64,000 bases of DNA. Source: Tetraselmis striata (Eukaryota; Chlorophyta; Chlorodendrophyceae; Chlorodendrales; Chlorodendraceae). The DNA lies in NCBI GenBank assembly GCA_006384855.1, contig VCJN01001822.1, positions 1 through 64,000 of the forward strand, read 5' to 3'. The notes under the pieces are model-generated. The model saw only the letters and a program-made list of their open reading frames with translations, made no database searches and was not told the origin of the DNA. This document shows positions 31,920-44,646 of this stretch, piece after piece. Numbering within the stretch: position 1 is the first letter of the stretch; every line of letters starts with the position of its first letter. A program made the position numbers and the translations under genes.

Positions 31920-31990
31920 GTAAGGATACCGCGCAAAACGCACCAGGCACTGGGTACCCACATGGGAATTCGTGTGGTACATATCCTTAC
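31920..31990 (+). mobile_element. 71-bp MITE, copy 2
   Basis: Same 9-bp inverted ends and near-identical interior as copy 1, 174 bp downstream of it in the same orientation. Confidence 0.8.
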
Positions 31991-32530
31991 ATGATAGGTG
32001 TATGTAGCACTTGTGTAACGCTGATGTACGTGGGCATTATGAGCGGTTGGAAGGCGCCATGCAGGATCACTCGCGGTACCATGCGAGCACATCTATGGGC
32101 AGTCTATTGCTATAGAGCCATGCCGAAGACTCCTCATGTGCTGCGCGTAGATATATTTTTCTGAATATTTGTGCTAATGTAAACTCGAGATGTGCGAAAT
32201 TCGTGCCTCGTTTTTACATCTACATACACCTCAATGTACGCAGCCAAATCAATTCAATATCTAAAATATGGGGGTTGTAGCCAGCACTCCTAGCCAACAT
32301 TCCCCTACAGTAGGATTGGCGCCATGCGCTTCGATTGCGCGTGAGCACATACCCTACCCAACGTAGGGTTTTCCATTTATTTTAAAGCGTAGTGTACCAT
32401 GAGATATTACTGGCGCGTGGTCGTGGCCGTACCAGTAATAATCCTTAGCGACTAATACGCGTGCTGAAATATCGGCACTGACAGCAGTTTGACTGTACGA
32501 GTACTGGTACGGGTACAATTACTTGGCCAT

Positions 32531-35080
32531 ATATCTTTCCGGCTAACGCTAGATTGGTGTACCCGGGTTCAATAAACAGATACATGTCGTCGACCGGCCA
32601 TATCACACTCAAGGTTTAATCGTTTTTCCTCGTCCTTCCGGTATGTTGATGCTAACTCATCTCTCTAGCTGCGGTAGAGAGTAGAAACCCTGACAGGGTT
32701 TCTGGACCGTCATCTGAAAACCCTAAAATCGGGATATCGGCCAGATTTCGGCGATAATCTCAGCGAAAAACTTTATGCGCTGATTCCTCTATCACCCAGG
32801 GGGAGTGCCGCACCCAAACCACCATGATTCCCGGGCCTTTTGGTCCCTATTGGCCATGGAAGATGGGATGTTGGTACCCGTACAGTGGGCGGGGTGGCGG
32901 CCATCGTCGGGGTCGCTCGACGGCGGCCGATAAATTATCGACAAAAGATAGAAAAATGCAAAAAAATACGTAAAATATTTCTGAAAATGCAAGACACTCA
33001 TATAATGATAACCATCAATGCCCAGAAAGATAGGATTACACAGAGGGATGAGTTTACATGTCCAGTACACGGTTGGTGTTGATGGTGGGAGGGTTGGCGG
33101 GTCCAATCTTGGCCCATCCATCCGCCTGCAGGTGGGCTGCAACATGCCTGGCGAAGCATGGGCGGGTGCAGAGGGATGAGCACACAGGGGCGCCGCAGTC
33201 AGAGCAAATGCTACGGACCATGTTGCGGCGGCATTCCACACACTGCCTGCGCTTGGCGCGTTCTTTGCCATCCTTGAACTTGCTGGGGGTGTTCTCAGGG
33301 TTGGGAGCGGAGTACATTGTAGCTGTGAGCTTGGTGCCTTTTGTGTGCCAGCCTCATCAAACGCGCGGGGCACTCCAGAGGGTCCGTCACCTGTCTCAGT
33401 ATCAAAGGGACTAGGAGCACTGCAATGAGAGCTCTTTGAGCTGCGGGTAGTTGCACGGCTGCGGGGGACAGGCGAGGTGCTGTGCAGGCCAGATGCAGAG
33501 CCCATCATCTCAGCCCTCCCCTCCGCAACCAGCGCGTCCGCCATGGCGCACTTCCACTCATGACGCGTCATGTCCTTGTTGTTGGTGAAAGAAGTGTAGC
33601 ACAGGTAGGCGTTGGATTCGGCCACTGCAACGGTGTACAGCCAGAACCGGAGCACAGCACTACGGGGGCCCGAGCCAGTGGCAACAGAGTGGGGGCCCAC
33701 ACTCAGCTTGTTGTTGATGTCCACCGCGTTGAAGTGCTGCCGATAGGTGGCGTGGCTCTCCCGTTGCTCCACCTCGTAGCGGTACTTGTGTACGCGGCCG
33801 TCCTTGTACTTGGACTTCAGTCGCTCCACAGGCGGTGTGATAGCATCACTGCAGCATGTATGCACAAGGAGCATGGGTTGGGTATCCTGCCAGGCGGAGG
33901 CATAGACCATGCAGCGCTCACCAGTAGTCGTTCAGCGCCTCCATCCAGTCCTGGCATGTCTCGCTGTACTGGCTGTCAGGCAGGTCCCCAGGGTCGCCCC
34001 AGAAGCGAAAGTAGGCGCGCCACTCGTTGAAGCGGCGCTGTGTCATCAGCGCAGCGAAGCCATAGCGGGTGGGCAGCGCCTTGATGGAGGGCACTGCAGG
34101 GTTGTCCCACAGCTCCTCCAGCGACACCGTCGAGTGAAGCGTCATCGCGAGTAGAACCGCCAGGAAGACCTTGAACTCCGCCAGGGAGAAGGGGACGACA
34201 CTGCTCCCCCCCCTTCTCGGTGTGGCGGCGCTGGTTCACGGCATCGACGGCGCGCGACATCGCGCCGAGGGGGAACCACTGCCAGAAGTGCCATGCCACG
34301 CCCGCCTGCGCCGCCTCACTGTGGTTGCGGCGGTAGTGGCCGGAACGTGGGGGGTACGCTCTGGCCTGCTCACGCTGACAGCGGTAGCAAGAGGCGGGTT
34401 CCCAGTCAGGCGGCGGAAGCTCGGTGGGGGTGGGGCGAGGGGTTGGTGCCGCGGGATATTCGTCGGGTTCGGCGGATCACCAGCGGGCTCGGCATCGGCG
34501 TCCGCAAACGCATCCAGCAGCTGCTGGTTGGCCGCCTGCACCTCCTCCAAGTCAACGGTGGTCGGAACCACCCGCCTGTGCTCCGCGGGGGCCGCTGCTG
34601 GGGCGGGGGGGACGAGGGCGGCAGCCTTGAGGCTGACCTCGCGCTCTATCTCAGGGTGATCTTTGGCGAAAGTGACGCGATGCCACGCGCCGGAGTGGCC
34701 ACAGACGACGCCGCGCAGCGTGACACCCGCCACGGGCTCCCCTGGGTGGGCAGCATCCCATACCTTCTTGGCGGCGTCGGTTAGATCACCGAAACGGACA
34801 GTAATGGCCGTTCCGAGGGGCAGCCGCATGGTGGGCAGGTGGTGGTGGTGGCGGCGGCGGAGCCCGTGATCTGCTGGGCCCATCGCATGCGCATTGTGGG
34901 TATATGGCCCACCCCCGCCGCGAAAACTATATCCCAGCTGCCTTGGGGTGTCAGCTACGAGGCCTGACCGTTGGTTACGGTTGGGACGACCTCCGTTGCT
35001 CAGAAATTCTATTTAACTATCTAGTGCACCTAGGTGCACTATAGGTGTACCGGGGTTCACGTCCGTTAGCCGGAATATAA
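32531..35080 (-). mobile_element. piggyBac-like DNA transposon inside the gypsy 3' LTR
   Basis: The interval interrupts a sequence that is contiguous at 41440-41460. Its ends carry a perfect 12-bp inverted repeat (ttccggctaacg at 32537-32548, reverse complement at 35064-35075) within about 18 bp of looser similarity. A TTAA duplication, normal for piggyBac, is not evident at these ends, so the exact boundaries or the family may need adjusting. Confidence 0.65.
33058..34883 (-). pseudogene. piggyBac-like (DDE_Tnp_1_7) transposase, internally deleted
   Basis: Pieces in three frames resemble a piggyBac transposase. One is an N-terminal motif TQRRFNEWRAYFRFWGD (34080-33990). Another is a late-core stretch SAWQDTQPMLLVHTC ... 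HFNAVDINNKLSVG (about 33900-33690). The third is a C-terminal Cys-rich domain CVECRRNMVRSICSDC ... CTRPCFARHVAAH (about 33240-33130), like the family's PHD/RING-type finger. The segment that should carry the first two catalytic Asp residues is missing between the first two pieces. Frame changes lie near 33915 and 33320. An Ala/Pro-rich leader precedes. The copy could move only with help from an intact relative. Confidence 0.65.
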
Positions 35081-38000
35081 TATCGGCGTCGCAGGTTTTG
35101 TGGTGGTACTAGGGTAGTCGCTAGGAGTAACCCTAACATTCCCACCCCTCTGAAAAATCCAGAACGGGACGAACTGGAAAGTGTTAGTTCGCGGCGCCGA
35201 AGGACTGGCACACATGTCGGTTGGCGGTGGAAGCGTGATATAGCAGCAACAGTAGCAGTATAGAAGCAGGTGTCAACACTCCGGGATGGACGCTGGAAAA
35301 CGCGACGGGTGGCGCGCTCGTCGCAGGTTGGCGTAGTCCTTTGAGCGTAATGTGTCTTGCAGATGTCGGCTCGCCCTCGCGAAGTCATGTAGCGCCTCGA
35401 CGCGTCGCAGCGCGCTGTAATATGGCTCCCAGCTGTCGTGACTTGAGTCGTAGATCAGCCAGCGCACGAGAAAAACGAGGCAGTCGGGCCCCGCTTGAAC
35501 AGGTCCTCGCGGCGCTCGATAGAGAAGTCGAGCACGCGTTCAACGAATAACTCGTCGACGGAGGGCTCCACGCTGAACGGGACTGCATCGGGCTGTGCGT
35601 CTGGGTTGACGCACCGGCGCAGTCGACTGATGTGAAACACGTTGTGGCAGTCGAACGTTGGCGGCCGGCGCAGATGATACGCCTGGCTGGAGATCTTGGC
35701 CGTTACCGGGTACGGGCCGATGTAGCGCTGTCGGAACTTGCGTGTCGGCTGGTTGCGTTTAAGCAGGTGCTCGGTCGAGAGCCAGACTTTGTCTCCTTCT
35801 GCAAACTAAACAGGGTTGGTTTTGCGGTTGGCATAGACCTTTTGATATTCATCAGCAAGCTTCAATTGCTCAGAAATCAGTATGTGAATATTTTGAATAT
35901 TTACAACTGTGTTGTGTGCATCTTGGTTGGCAGTAGCAATCAGGTCAGGTGGTGTCAGTGGCATCATGCCATAAATTGCCTCAAAAGGGGCATAATGTGT
36001 TGCTGAATGGACTGAATTGTTGTAAGACAATTCACCAAGAGCCAAATGACTTAAGCAAGAGTCATGTTGTTTGTGAACAAACGCACGTAATATTTGCTCA
36101 ATAGTTCTGTGGGTGCGTTCAGTCTGACCGTGGGTCTGCGGGTGGTAAGCGCTGGAAATATTTAGCTTAGTTTGCAGAGCTGTAAACAATGATTTCCAGA
36201 ACGCTGAAGTGAACCTAGGATTTCTGTCAGAGATGATACATCTGCTGAGACCATGGTGTCTGTAAGTATTGTTCAAATATGATCTGGCCAACTGTGTGGC
36301 ATCGATCTAAATATTGCATGGCACAAAATGTGAATGTTTGGTGAATGTATCAACAAACGTAGCAATAGCATCATAGCCATCCACCTCAAGTAAGTCGGTT
36401 ATAAAATCCATAGAGATTATCTCCCAAGGCTTGGTTGCTTTTGGCAAGGGAAACAAAGAACCGTAAAGGTTAGTGGTAGCCGCTTTCATTCTGTCGCAAG
36501 TATCACAGTTTTTGCAGTAATGCTTAACTGTGGTATTCATGCGTGGCCACCAAAACATACGCAGTATGTTGGCAAGACAGCGGGTATGATTGGGGTGTCC
36601 ATTACCAACATGATACCCCTCAATGATAAGTTTTATAAGTTCAGAATAATCGGGTATGTTGGCAAGAGTGCGGGTATGATTGGGGTGTCCATTACCAACA
36701 TGATACTCCTCAATGATAAGTTTTCTAAGATCAGAATAATTGGGTATACAGACCTTATGTGCCATTCAGTAGAGACCATCAGTCTCATCCTGGCGCACAC
36801 CGTTAGGGGTACGTCCATGGTTAGTTGTAGGCAACATCAGTGATGTAGGCAGCTTTGATCTTGTTGATCAACTTGCTGTCAATCTGCAAGGCGGGCATTG
36901 CCGACAAATAGTCCTGCATTTGTTCGAGGTCAGCTTCGACCAACTGGTTTTTATATTCAGTCAACGCATGATGCAGGTCAGGGCGGCGGGAGAGGGCATC
37001 AGCCTCATTGTCAGCGCCTTTGCGATATAATATCTGCAACACAGCCTCGTCAGTCTGTGGGTTGAATGCCATGTATGGTGAAATCCTGTGTAACCATAGG
37101 GCATGGCGTCTGCCTAGTCCTTCATGTGTGGGCAAATGCCGCAATGTGGCATGGTCAGTTCTAACTGTAATACGGCGACTGCTTTCCAAATAGCAGCGCC
37201 ATTCTTTCAGAGCACATACCACACCCAAGAGCTCTTGGTCATAGGTGGGATAATTCCTCTGTGCAGGCTGCAATGTCTTTGCATAATAGCTGCATGGGTG
37301 TAGCAAGTGGCCATCAGCATCAGCCTGGAGCGGATGCACCTAAGGCATATTTGTTGGCGTCAGTAGCCACTACAAACTCAGCATCTTTGTCAGTGACATG
37401 GCTTGTTAGCACTGGGGACTGGCAGAAGGCTTGTTTCAGTTTTACAAATGCAGCTTGGCATTTTAACTATCCAATCGAATGTATTATCCTTTCTGGTGAG
37501 GGCATACAATAGCGGGCGGAATAATGACGCGGTTAAAATAACGTCGAAAAAATTGCAGAAACCAGGATACGGTTGGACAAAGTTCTGAGCAGTCTTTGGC
37601 CTGGGCCAATCCTGAACAGCTTCAATTTTACTAGGCGAGGGTCTGAGGCCAGCCTGAGACACCATATGTCCGAGGTGTTCGAGTTTATTCTGGGCAAACC
37701 AGCATTTCTGTAATCGTAGTCTACTGTCATTAGACTCGAGCAGAGTGCGAGTTGTGTCCAAATGTTGCAAATATTCCTCAAGATAGTTGCTAAAAATCAG
37801 GACGTCATCCAGGTATACAAGTATAAAGATATGCTTTTGCTGTGACTGGAGTATAGAGGTCATCAGGCGTTGAAAAGAGGAGGGAGCATTGGTGAGTCCA
37901 AATGGCATAACTAGCCACTCAAATTGACCATAGACAGTTCTGAACGCTGTCTTAGGAACATCAGGTGGATTAATCCGAAGTTAGTGATAACCTAAGGCAA

Positions 38001-41000
38001 GATCAAGAGCTGAATAGTCACTAGCGCCGGATGACATATCAAGTAATGCATCAGCAGATGGAACAGGGAACTCGACCTTTTTGGTATATTTATTGAATTG
38101 ACGGTAGTCAATGCACATGCGTAGACCGCCATTGGCATTGCAGGCAAAGAGGACAGGAGCTGCATATGGAGAGGAGTCATGTATGAACTGTTTCTCAAGA
38201 AAAGAGTTCAGTTGTGTTCTTAGTTCCTGTAATTCTGCAGGTGATAATCTGTATAATTTTCCTGCAGGAAGTTGAGCATCAGGAACAAGAGGGATTTCAT
38301 GATCAAGACCATGGCGTAATTGTGGAAGGTTTTCAAGTGGAGAGCATATTGGTTTATGCTTCCGCAATAAGTCTCTGATCTGAGTTGTATAAGCTGCAGA
38401 CTAGTCAGTGTCAATTGCGCTTATCTCACCATCAATATTGAGTTCAGCACTCTCTTTGGTGGCATTGTATTGTTTTAACAATGGCGTAGTAATAAACGGC
38501 AATCTCTCTGGCCATGGCAATAGCATGTACCATTCTGACATTGGCCTGGCGGGGCTCTGTTTGGCATTGGACTTTAAGTCCTGTTAAATGTCATCAGACC
38601 AGATTCCCAGTCAAGATGTGGGTTGTGTTGTTTCAGGAACTGCATCCCTAAAACTACGTTGAAATTATTCTGTAATGGTGTGACTGTGAAGTCAAGGGGT
38701 ATTGTGTAATTGTTGATATTGAATTCAAGGGTAATTTTTTGTGAAGCAAGAACCATCCTCCCATCAGCAAGAATAACTTTCACTTTATTTTGAAGTGGTG
38801 TAGTTGGTATTTAATTCTCTTTGACATACTTGGTGCTGGCAAAGTTTAAAGTAACACCACTACTGTCAACCAGTACTGAAGGTGCTGTTATATTGAATTC
38901 AGCACAGGTGGGGTGTAACAACAATAAATCATGATCAGACTTGCTGGTAACAAAACATTTTTCTGTCATCATACGTGACTGATGGGACTTCTTGGCTTTG
39001 GTTTATACTCCTTACCTTGCTGCTCAGCCATCATGGTTTTGAGCTCTTCAATGGTTATGACATCATTAATTGCCTGGGCTGAACGTTCCTCAAAAGTATA
39101 GTCAGCCAGGTAGACATCAACATACCACTCAGTGGGTCCCATAGGTTTAGTATATCAGTTGCTGAACTGGGTGTGTGAAACAAGAATATTCCACGCGGAT
39201 AGCTGTGAATTTTCTTATATTTTGAAAGCATCGGTTTTTAGGATTGTCCTAATTGTGAGGACCATCTGGGCATGACAATAATAGCTCTTGTGGCAAAGGG
39301 TGACTTTTGTCTTTTCATCTCAAAATGTTGCAAGATTGGCAGGGCTGTGTCATCATACACTGGATTGATGAACACAGTTTTACCTTGGATGTCCTGTTGC
39401 AAGAATGATTTTTCAGCACCGCGATAAACTGAATAGACAGTATCATATGCTGAGGTACATGCATGAAAAGTGATTGGACCATAGGCATAATTCAGTCTCT
39501 TGAATTCTGCTTGATCAAACATAACAGAGTCAGTTGGACATGCGTTTGGTTTTGCACATTTGTCAGTTTCAGTGTCATTCTTTCGACTGTTGTTTTTAGT
39601 ACGCATTCTGCGCACTAGAGATCTCTTTTGCATGATAGTCAGTTTAGCATCTATTCTAGCATGTGTCTTTGTTTTTGACATGTTTGTCGACATTTTCTCG
39701 GCACCTTGTCTCGTCCTCGATGTCGGCAACGAGGTGTGAATCAGTACAGGAGCATCCACGAGCTTCATGCTCATGTTGCGAGTCGGAGGGGTGCAGTGCC
39801 GCGGGAGCGCAATGCTCAACCATATCAACATCCGTATCCTCGATCTCATGCATGGGCTGATCAGTAGGCAGTTTTTGCATGCAATTTCGCATGGACTCGC
39901 ATGCATTTTTGGCATGGACTTCATCTAGGTCGATTTTCCGACTTGCTTGGCTAGCTTGTTAGCTGCCACTTTGGCGTTGAACTGTTCTTTGTCCATTTCG
40001 GACGCATGGCGGCATTCATAAATTGGATGGCCTTTTTTGCCGCACTTATTGGTGCACTCACCATAGAAGCGACTCTTTAATGGCGGGCGATTGGGCAAGC
40101 CGTCCTGAGCAGCATGGCGACTCGGGGGAGAACTTATCGACGCCCCGTTGTTGCGCGACCACGGGTTTGGGAAGGTTGGCATGCGACAACGACCAGAATA
40201 CTACTCGTAGTGACGCTTGTGGGCCTTGATGGTGGCTTGCCTCTCCTTGGCGCTCTCGACAGCGAGGCGGTGCTCCTCTTCAATAGCCGATCGGAGATGC
40301 TTAAAAGGACTTCGTGAGTCGAGACAGTCTCGTTGGCGTGGTTAGGCAGCCATCTTATGTACCTCGGCTCTCTCGCGCTTGGGAATCGCCTGCAAAATAC
40401 GCTGCACTTGCAAATACTCAGGCACAGCGAAAGGTTCATGCAACAAGGCAAATGCGGCTTGTAGCTTGCGCTGCAAGTCTATACAACAGGTAGCCATATG
40501 GAGGTCGCTCGGCGTGCCGCAGATGTCATCACACGCGTAGTCTCCGGCGGCCGTCTGAATGTCGTTGGGGAAAGCGGCCTTGAAGAAAGCTTGTTTCCAG
40601 TCGTGATAGCTGGCGAAGTGAGTCATGACCTCGCAGCCCATGACGATGTGGACCTGGAGCTCGTGGTTGTTGAGCACCAACTGGTTGGTGTGAGCCGCGA
40701 TATATAGAATTGGGCTTGAACTGTCGACCGAACCATGCTTCCATCTCAGGAACCCAAAGCTTGTTTCGGTCGGAAATCTCCTTGTCGGCGTACTCCGGAA
40801 AGGCCTTGACTGCCGGGAATTGTGAACGTCGGCGAGCTTGTGATAGATGTCCTCGCCTCCTCGGCAGGCGCCGCAACGCGGGCCTCCAACATCTTTTTCT
40901 CGATAATCTGACTCATAGACTGGTCGTGGGGTGGACCATCGGGAGGGTAACCGGCTTGACGGCGCTCCGGTGAGATGCCATGTAGTCGGCAACACGCGGC

Positions 41001-41539
41001 CCGGATAAAGGTCAAAGGGGTCAGAATCGCTACCGGGGGTCGGCAAGACCAGCGAAACCGCGAATGTAACGTCGCGCGTGCGAGAGTAGGTCGTTGTGGG
41101 TCAGCAGGTGGGCTGGACCGTAACAGGAAGCTGAAACGAGTGTACGTACTCGTAGCAATACTTGATGAAACATGGCCCTACTTGTAGAGTTTGGCGAATT
41201 GAGTTGATTGGAGAATGTAATCTGTTACAATATGCCGGTGGCATTGCAATATCTATACATCCTGCAGCGCGGTATGACTCGGAACCGCGGGCAAACAGCT
41301 AATATCCTGATAATTGAGGAGTCGTGGCGCGTAGCTGAATATTACAATGAATATTACTGGCGTCTGTAGTCGTGGCCGTACCAGTAAAAATACGTATGAA
41401 ATATCGGCACAATATGACTGTACGAGTACATGTACATGTATTTGACCATTGATCGGCGTCGCAGGTTTTGTGGTGGTGCGTACTAGGGTGGGCGTACTAG
41501 GGTCGCTAGGCGTAAACCTAACCCGCCCCCCTCCCCCCG

Positions 41540-42060
41540 CCGCCGGCACTTCCTAGAGAGCTCACACAGCCTTCGCAATAAGGGAGGAGCATCTGCCGCT
41601 AACGCCATCGGAGCTCCACTGTCCCACATCAGCTACCAAGGCGGCTGGGCCACCAACTCCGACGTCGTTCCGGACGACTACATCGACCCCAACGTCCTTC
41701 CTTCGCCTTGCGCGTGGTTCTTCTTCGGCCACATCGCGCCCCTCCGCCACTTCCAAGTCCAACAAGACTCCGCAGCAGTGGCCTTCCCGGTGCCCCTTCG
41801 TGTCTTGGCGTTACCCCTTCTCCGTCAATCTACCGCTCACTCCGTTCGCTCATCATTGGCAAAACTAGACTCAACTTTGAAATGTTCTAAACTTGTTTAT
41901 GAGGTTTCCTCCTTTCCCTAATACCCGATTTTCAGGCTGCTAAGTGGTACGGGTTACTAAGCACATGTTGTTGCGCCCTTTTTGGGTGCGGCACAAGTAC
42001 CCGTACGTATACCCGTAGACATAAAAGCAGCCATAACACTTAAGCCTGCCATCTTCCAGT
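41540..42060 (+). mobile_element. YR element remnant, left part (plus strand)
   Basis: Encodes the C-terminal end of the same recombinase family as 28542-30062 (YQGGWATNSD, FFFGHIAPLRHFQVQQDS). B1 (41857-41882) and most of A2 (to 42060) follow. The sequence then stops abruptly at the DIRS-like element and resumes at 50531. Confidence 0.82.
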
Positions 42061-42136
42061 TTTCCGAGCCGTGCCCGCTCGCAATTGAGCGACAAGCAAT
42101 GAGACAACACTAGTACGTAGCCTCACTGTGCAACCG
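42061..42136 (-). repeat. DIRS-like repeat B2
   Basis: 76 bp beginning tttccgagccgtgcccgctc, about 95% identical to 42584-42659. It is the terminal repeat at the junction with the host YR element. Confidence 0.82.
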
Positions 42137-42414
42137 GTGAAGGTCGGTGGGCACAGGGGTGCTCGTTACAAGAAATGAAAAAGCCGGGTAACCGCTGTCT
42201 CTGTGTACTCATACATCTCATCTCCAGCGGTCGTCCAGCAGTGTCACTTCAACCAAAAAGCACAATACTTAGCAAAGTTGGTCAGAGCAACGCGTCAAAC
42301 CCCATAACTAGTACCACAGTACTCGCACCACAGTGCACTAAACACATCACAGAAACTTGGGACCTAAATAAATACGCAAAATACAAATGAGACTCCAAAG
42401 GGAGGGCGGGTGGG

Positions 42415-42585
42415 AAATCAGAGCGCCGGTAAGCACGACGAGAGAATGAGCAATCATACTGACAGCCGCTGCATTATATGCGGCTGGCTACGGCACGGAA
42501 AACCGGCATTTTCAAATGCCGGTCTCCAGATGTTCTTCGCAAGATGCGTACAGCTGCATCCACGGCAATTGAAAACGCTCAGCTT
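42415..42585 (-). repeat. DIRS-like repeat A2
   Basis: About 171 bp beginning aaatcagagcgccggtaagc, matching 50361-50530. It adjoins B1. Confidence 0.88.
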
Positions 42586-42659
42586 TCCGAGCCGTGCCCG
42601 CTCGCAATTGAGCGACAGGCACTGAGACAACACTAGTACGTAGCCTCAGTGTGCAACCG
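42584..42659 (-). repeat. DIRS-like repeat B1
   Basis: 76 bp copy of 42061-42136, overlapping the edge of A2 by a base or two. Confidence 0.82.
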
Positions 42660-43167
42660 AGTGTAAGCAAGATCGGCGGAGCCAGTGTAGAGTTGTCAGT
42701 CAAAATCAGGACTCATCCTCATCCGCCTGGTCTGGAACAGACCAAGTAAAAACACAGCGCAGTTCCGGGCCCGAAAATCGGACATTTTCACGTACGCGTA
42801 CGCGCCCTCCAGTACCTCTGGCCGTACTTGCAGTCACCATAGTGCCCGACCTATGTCTAGAGATCTTTTAGGTACCTCTGCTAAGCCCTTTGGGGGTAGT
42901 ACATGCAGTGTCGGGAGGCGGCCGGTGCGCAAGCGGTGGGGGCGACATGGCGGCCGCGTACAGTCGGGATGCAACATCTGCCACTCCACGGCATGTCACA
43001 GCAGCTTGCATAACATTTTTGCTTACAACAGCCACGTCTTTTGCCCCCCTCCCCCCGTCCCCCGTCCGGGTACCATGGGCTACAAGTCAAAATAACGGCA
43101 GTCTAAGAAACCCTCGGCGATGCCGGTGGTGATGGAGGAGGCGGGGCGGGTGCCAGCGGGAGCGGCA

Positions 43168-44643
43168 TGCCGGCAGGGCCGTCGTCGCAGGCATCAGCAA
43201 CGACGACTCGTGTGTCGACCCAGCTGCAAAACCTCGAGTCAGAGATCAAGTACTTGCTGAAGAGAGCGACGGCCTCGGAGGAGGCGGAGCGTTGCTGGAG
43301 GGAGGTTGTCAACAGGCAGAAATAGGTGGAGAAGGAGCTGCGGTTCCGACTTGCGGCGGAGGAGAGGGCGCGGGTGGAGGCGCACATCCTGCGCCGGAAG
43401 CGCGACAAGAAGGTAATGCGCCTAAAAGCCAAGATACGGCTCATGTTTGAGCCAAATGGCAGCGAGGCCGAGTCAGCTGGCAGTGAGGGCAGCGGCAGTG
43501 ACGAGGAGGGCGGGGGCCAGAAGCCGGGGAGGGAGCGGCCGGCAAGCCTGTCCTACAAACTGCGGGAGGCGACGACCCGAGCGACGGTGCGCACGTTCAT
43601 CGGCCGCAAGGCCGAGCAGCTAGAGGCGTGGCTCTCCCACGCAGTCGGAGACGACGACAGCTGGCACTCTGTGTATGCGGAGGGGGGGGGGGGGCACAGT
43701 TCGGAGCCCCTTCCGGCGGTGACGAAGGAGCGGAGCAGCAACAGCAGCATGGCGATGTCGACGCGCATGGAGCTGACGGGGAGGAGGCGGGCATCGTGGA
43801 GGACGCGGACCTAGTGGGCCAGCCAGCGGATGTGCGAGCAGCGCACACCCCCCGCTTTATCCTAGGCGCCCTCCTAGCCAACTACCCCGAGTTGATGGCT
43901 TCCATATTGGAGCCTAAGCAGTTTAAACATCACTTGAAAGCAGCAGAGAGGCGTACCATGCTGGCCATTAGAAAGCTGTGGGAGCACAACGCTGTGCAGG
44001 TCTACACTGACATGAAGCTATCTCAAGATGCCTTTCAGCGTCTCATCAACCTCAGCAGCTCCGAGTGGGACGCGGACATGGAGAAGCTGGTGCAGATGGT
44101 GCTGCCATATGGCAACTTGATGATCATGTGGCCATTAGTGGAGGACATGCTGAAAGGGCAAAGGGAGGGCTGCTGTGGGGCTCAGCACTACGGAGGACAT
44201 GATATCAAGCACACTGGATCTCAAGCTGGTGCTTCAGCATCGTGCCAGGCTACGGCTGAAGGAGGGGCTCATCAAACCCGGGGAGTCGCTCAGCATCCAG
44301 CTAGTTGCTGATGCCACAGGAATCTTCAATGCCACAAGGACTAATGGCCTAATTGTGGTGCTGAAGGTATGCTGCAATTTTATATTTTGATGACATTTAT
44401 AGTCATTGTGTTTACACAACATGTCAATAAAAGGGATGGTGATGTCATGGCTGCGCAGATTCTCTGGGCACTAGGCATGTGGCTAAGGTAAAGCGAGAAA
44501 AGCATGAGCAGACAGAGGCCAGCTTGAAGCGCAAGTTTCCAGAGCACACCATTAATACATCCCGTGCGGCAAAGAAATGGGTTGGAAGTGTAATTACACA
44601 CATGCCGGCATCCTCCCGCAATGCCGCCTATGCATGCTGGTGA
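43168..44643 (+). pseudogene. unrecognised coiled-coil protein, broken
   Basis: Coding evidence spans an N-terminal coiled coil (STQLQNLESEIKYLLKRA; VEKELRFRLAAEERARVE), an acidic linker, and a conserved-looking region (HTPRFILGALLANYPELMAS; LSQDAFQRLINLSSSEWD; IKPGESLSIQLVADATGIF). It ends in a basic exon (KVKREKHEQTEASLKRKF ... NAAYACW, 44488-44643) joined through a GT-AG intron at 44367-44487. An in-frame TAG lies just before VEKELRF (near 43325), and frame changes occur at the 12-G run (43683-43694) and near 44170. Whether it is a transposase, replication-associated or host gene is unknown. Confidence 0.55.
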
Positions 44644-44646
44644 CTA

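Larger units (their letters stand above)
31379..32402. other. intergenic with two MITE copies
   Basis: No gene recognised. It contains two 71-bp MITE copies, a 24-C run and a tRNA-like remnant. Confidence 0.6.
32403..41527 (-). mobile_element. Ty3/gypsy chromodomain retrotransposon, decayed
   Basis: Minus-strand parts in order: Gag (about 41046-39925, ending in a knuckle CTNKCGKKGHPIYEC), protease (about 38783-38574), RT (38367-37390, with YLDD), RNase H (37339-36821), integrase (36765-35806, with HPQTHGQTERTHR) and a chromodomain (35640-35273, VERVLDFS ... DSWEPYYSALR). A repeat at 41348-41527 matches 32403-32530 plus 35081-35136, giving a 5' LTR and a 3' LTR split by another transposon. 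A purine tract precedes the 3' LTR. The lower LTR limit was not resolved. The element is old and broken in at least half a dozen places. Confidence 0.85.
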
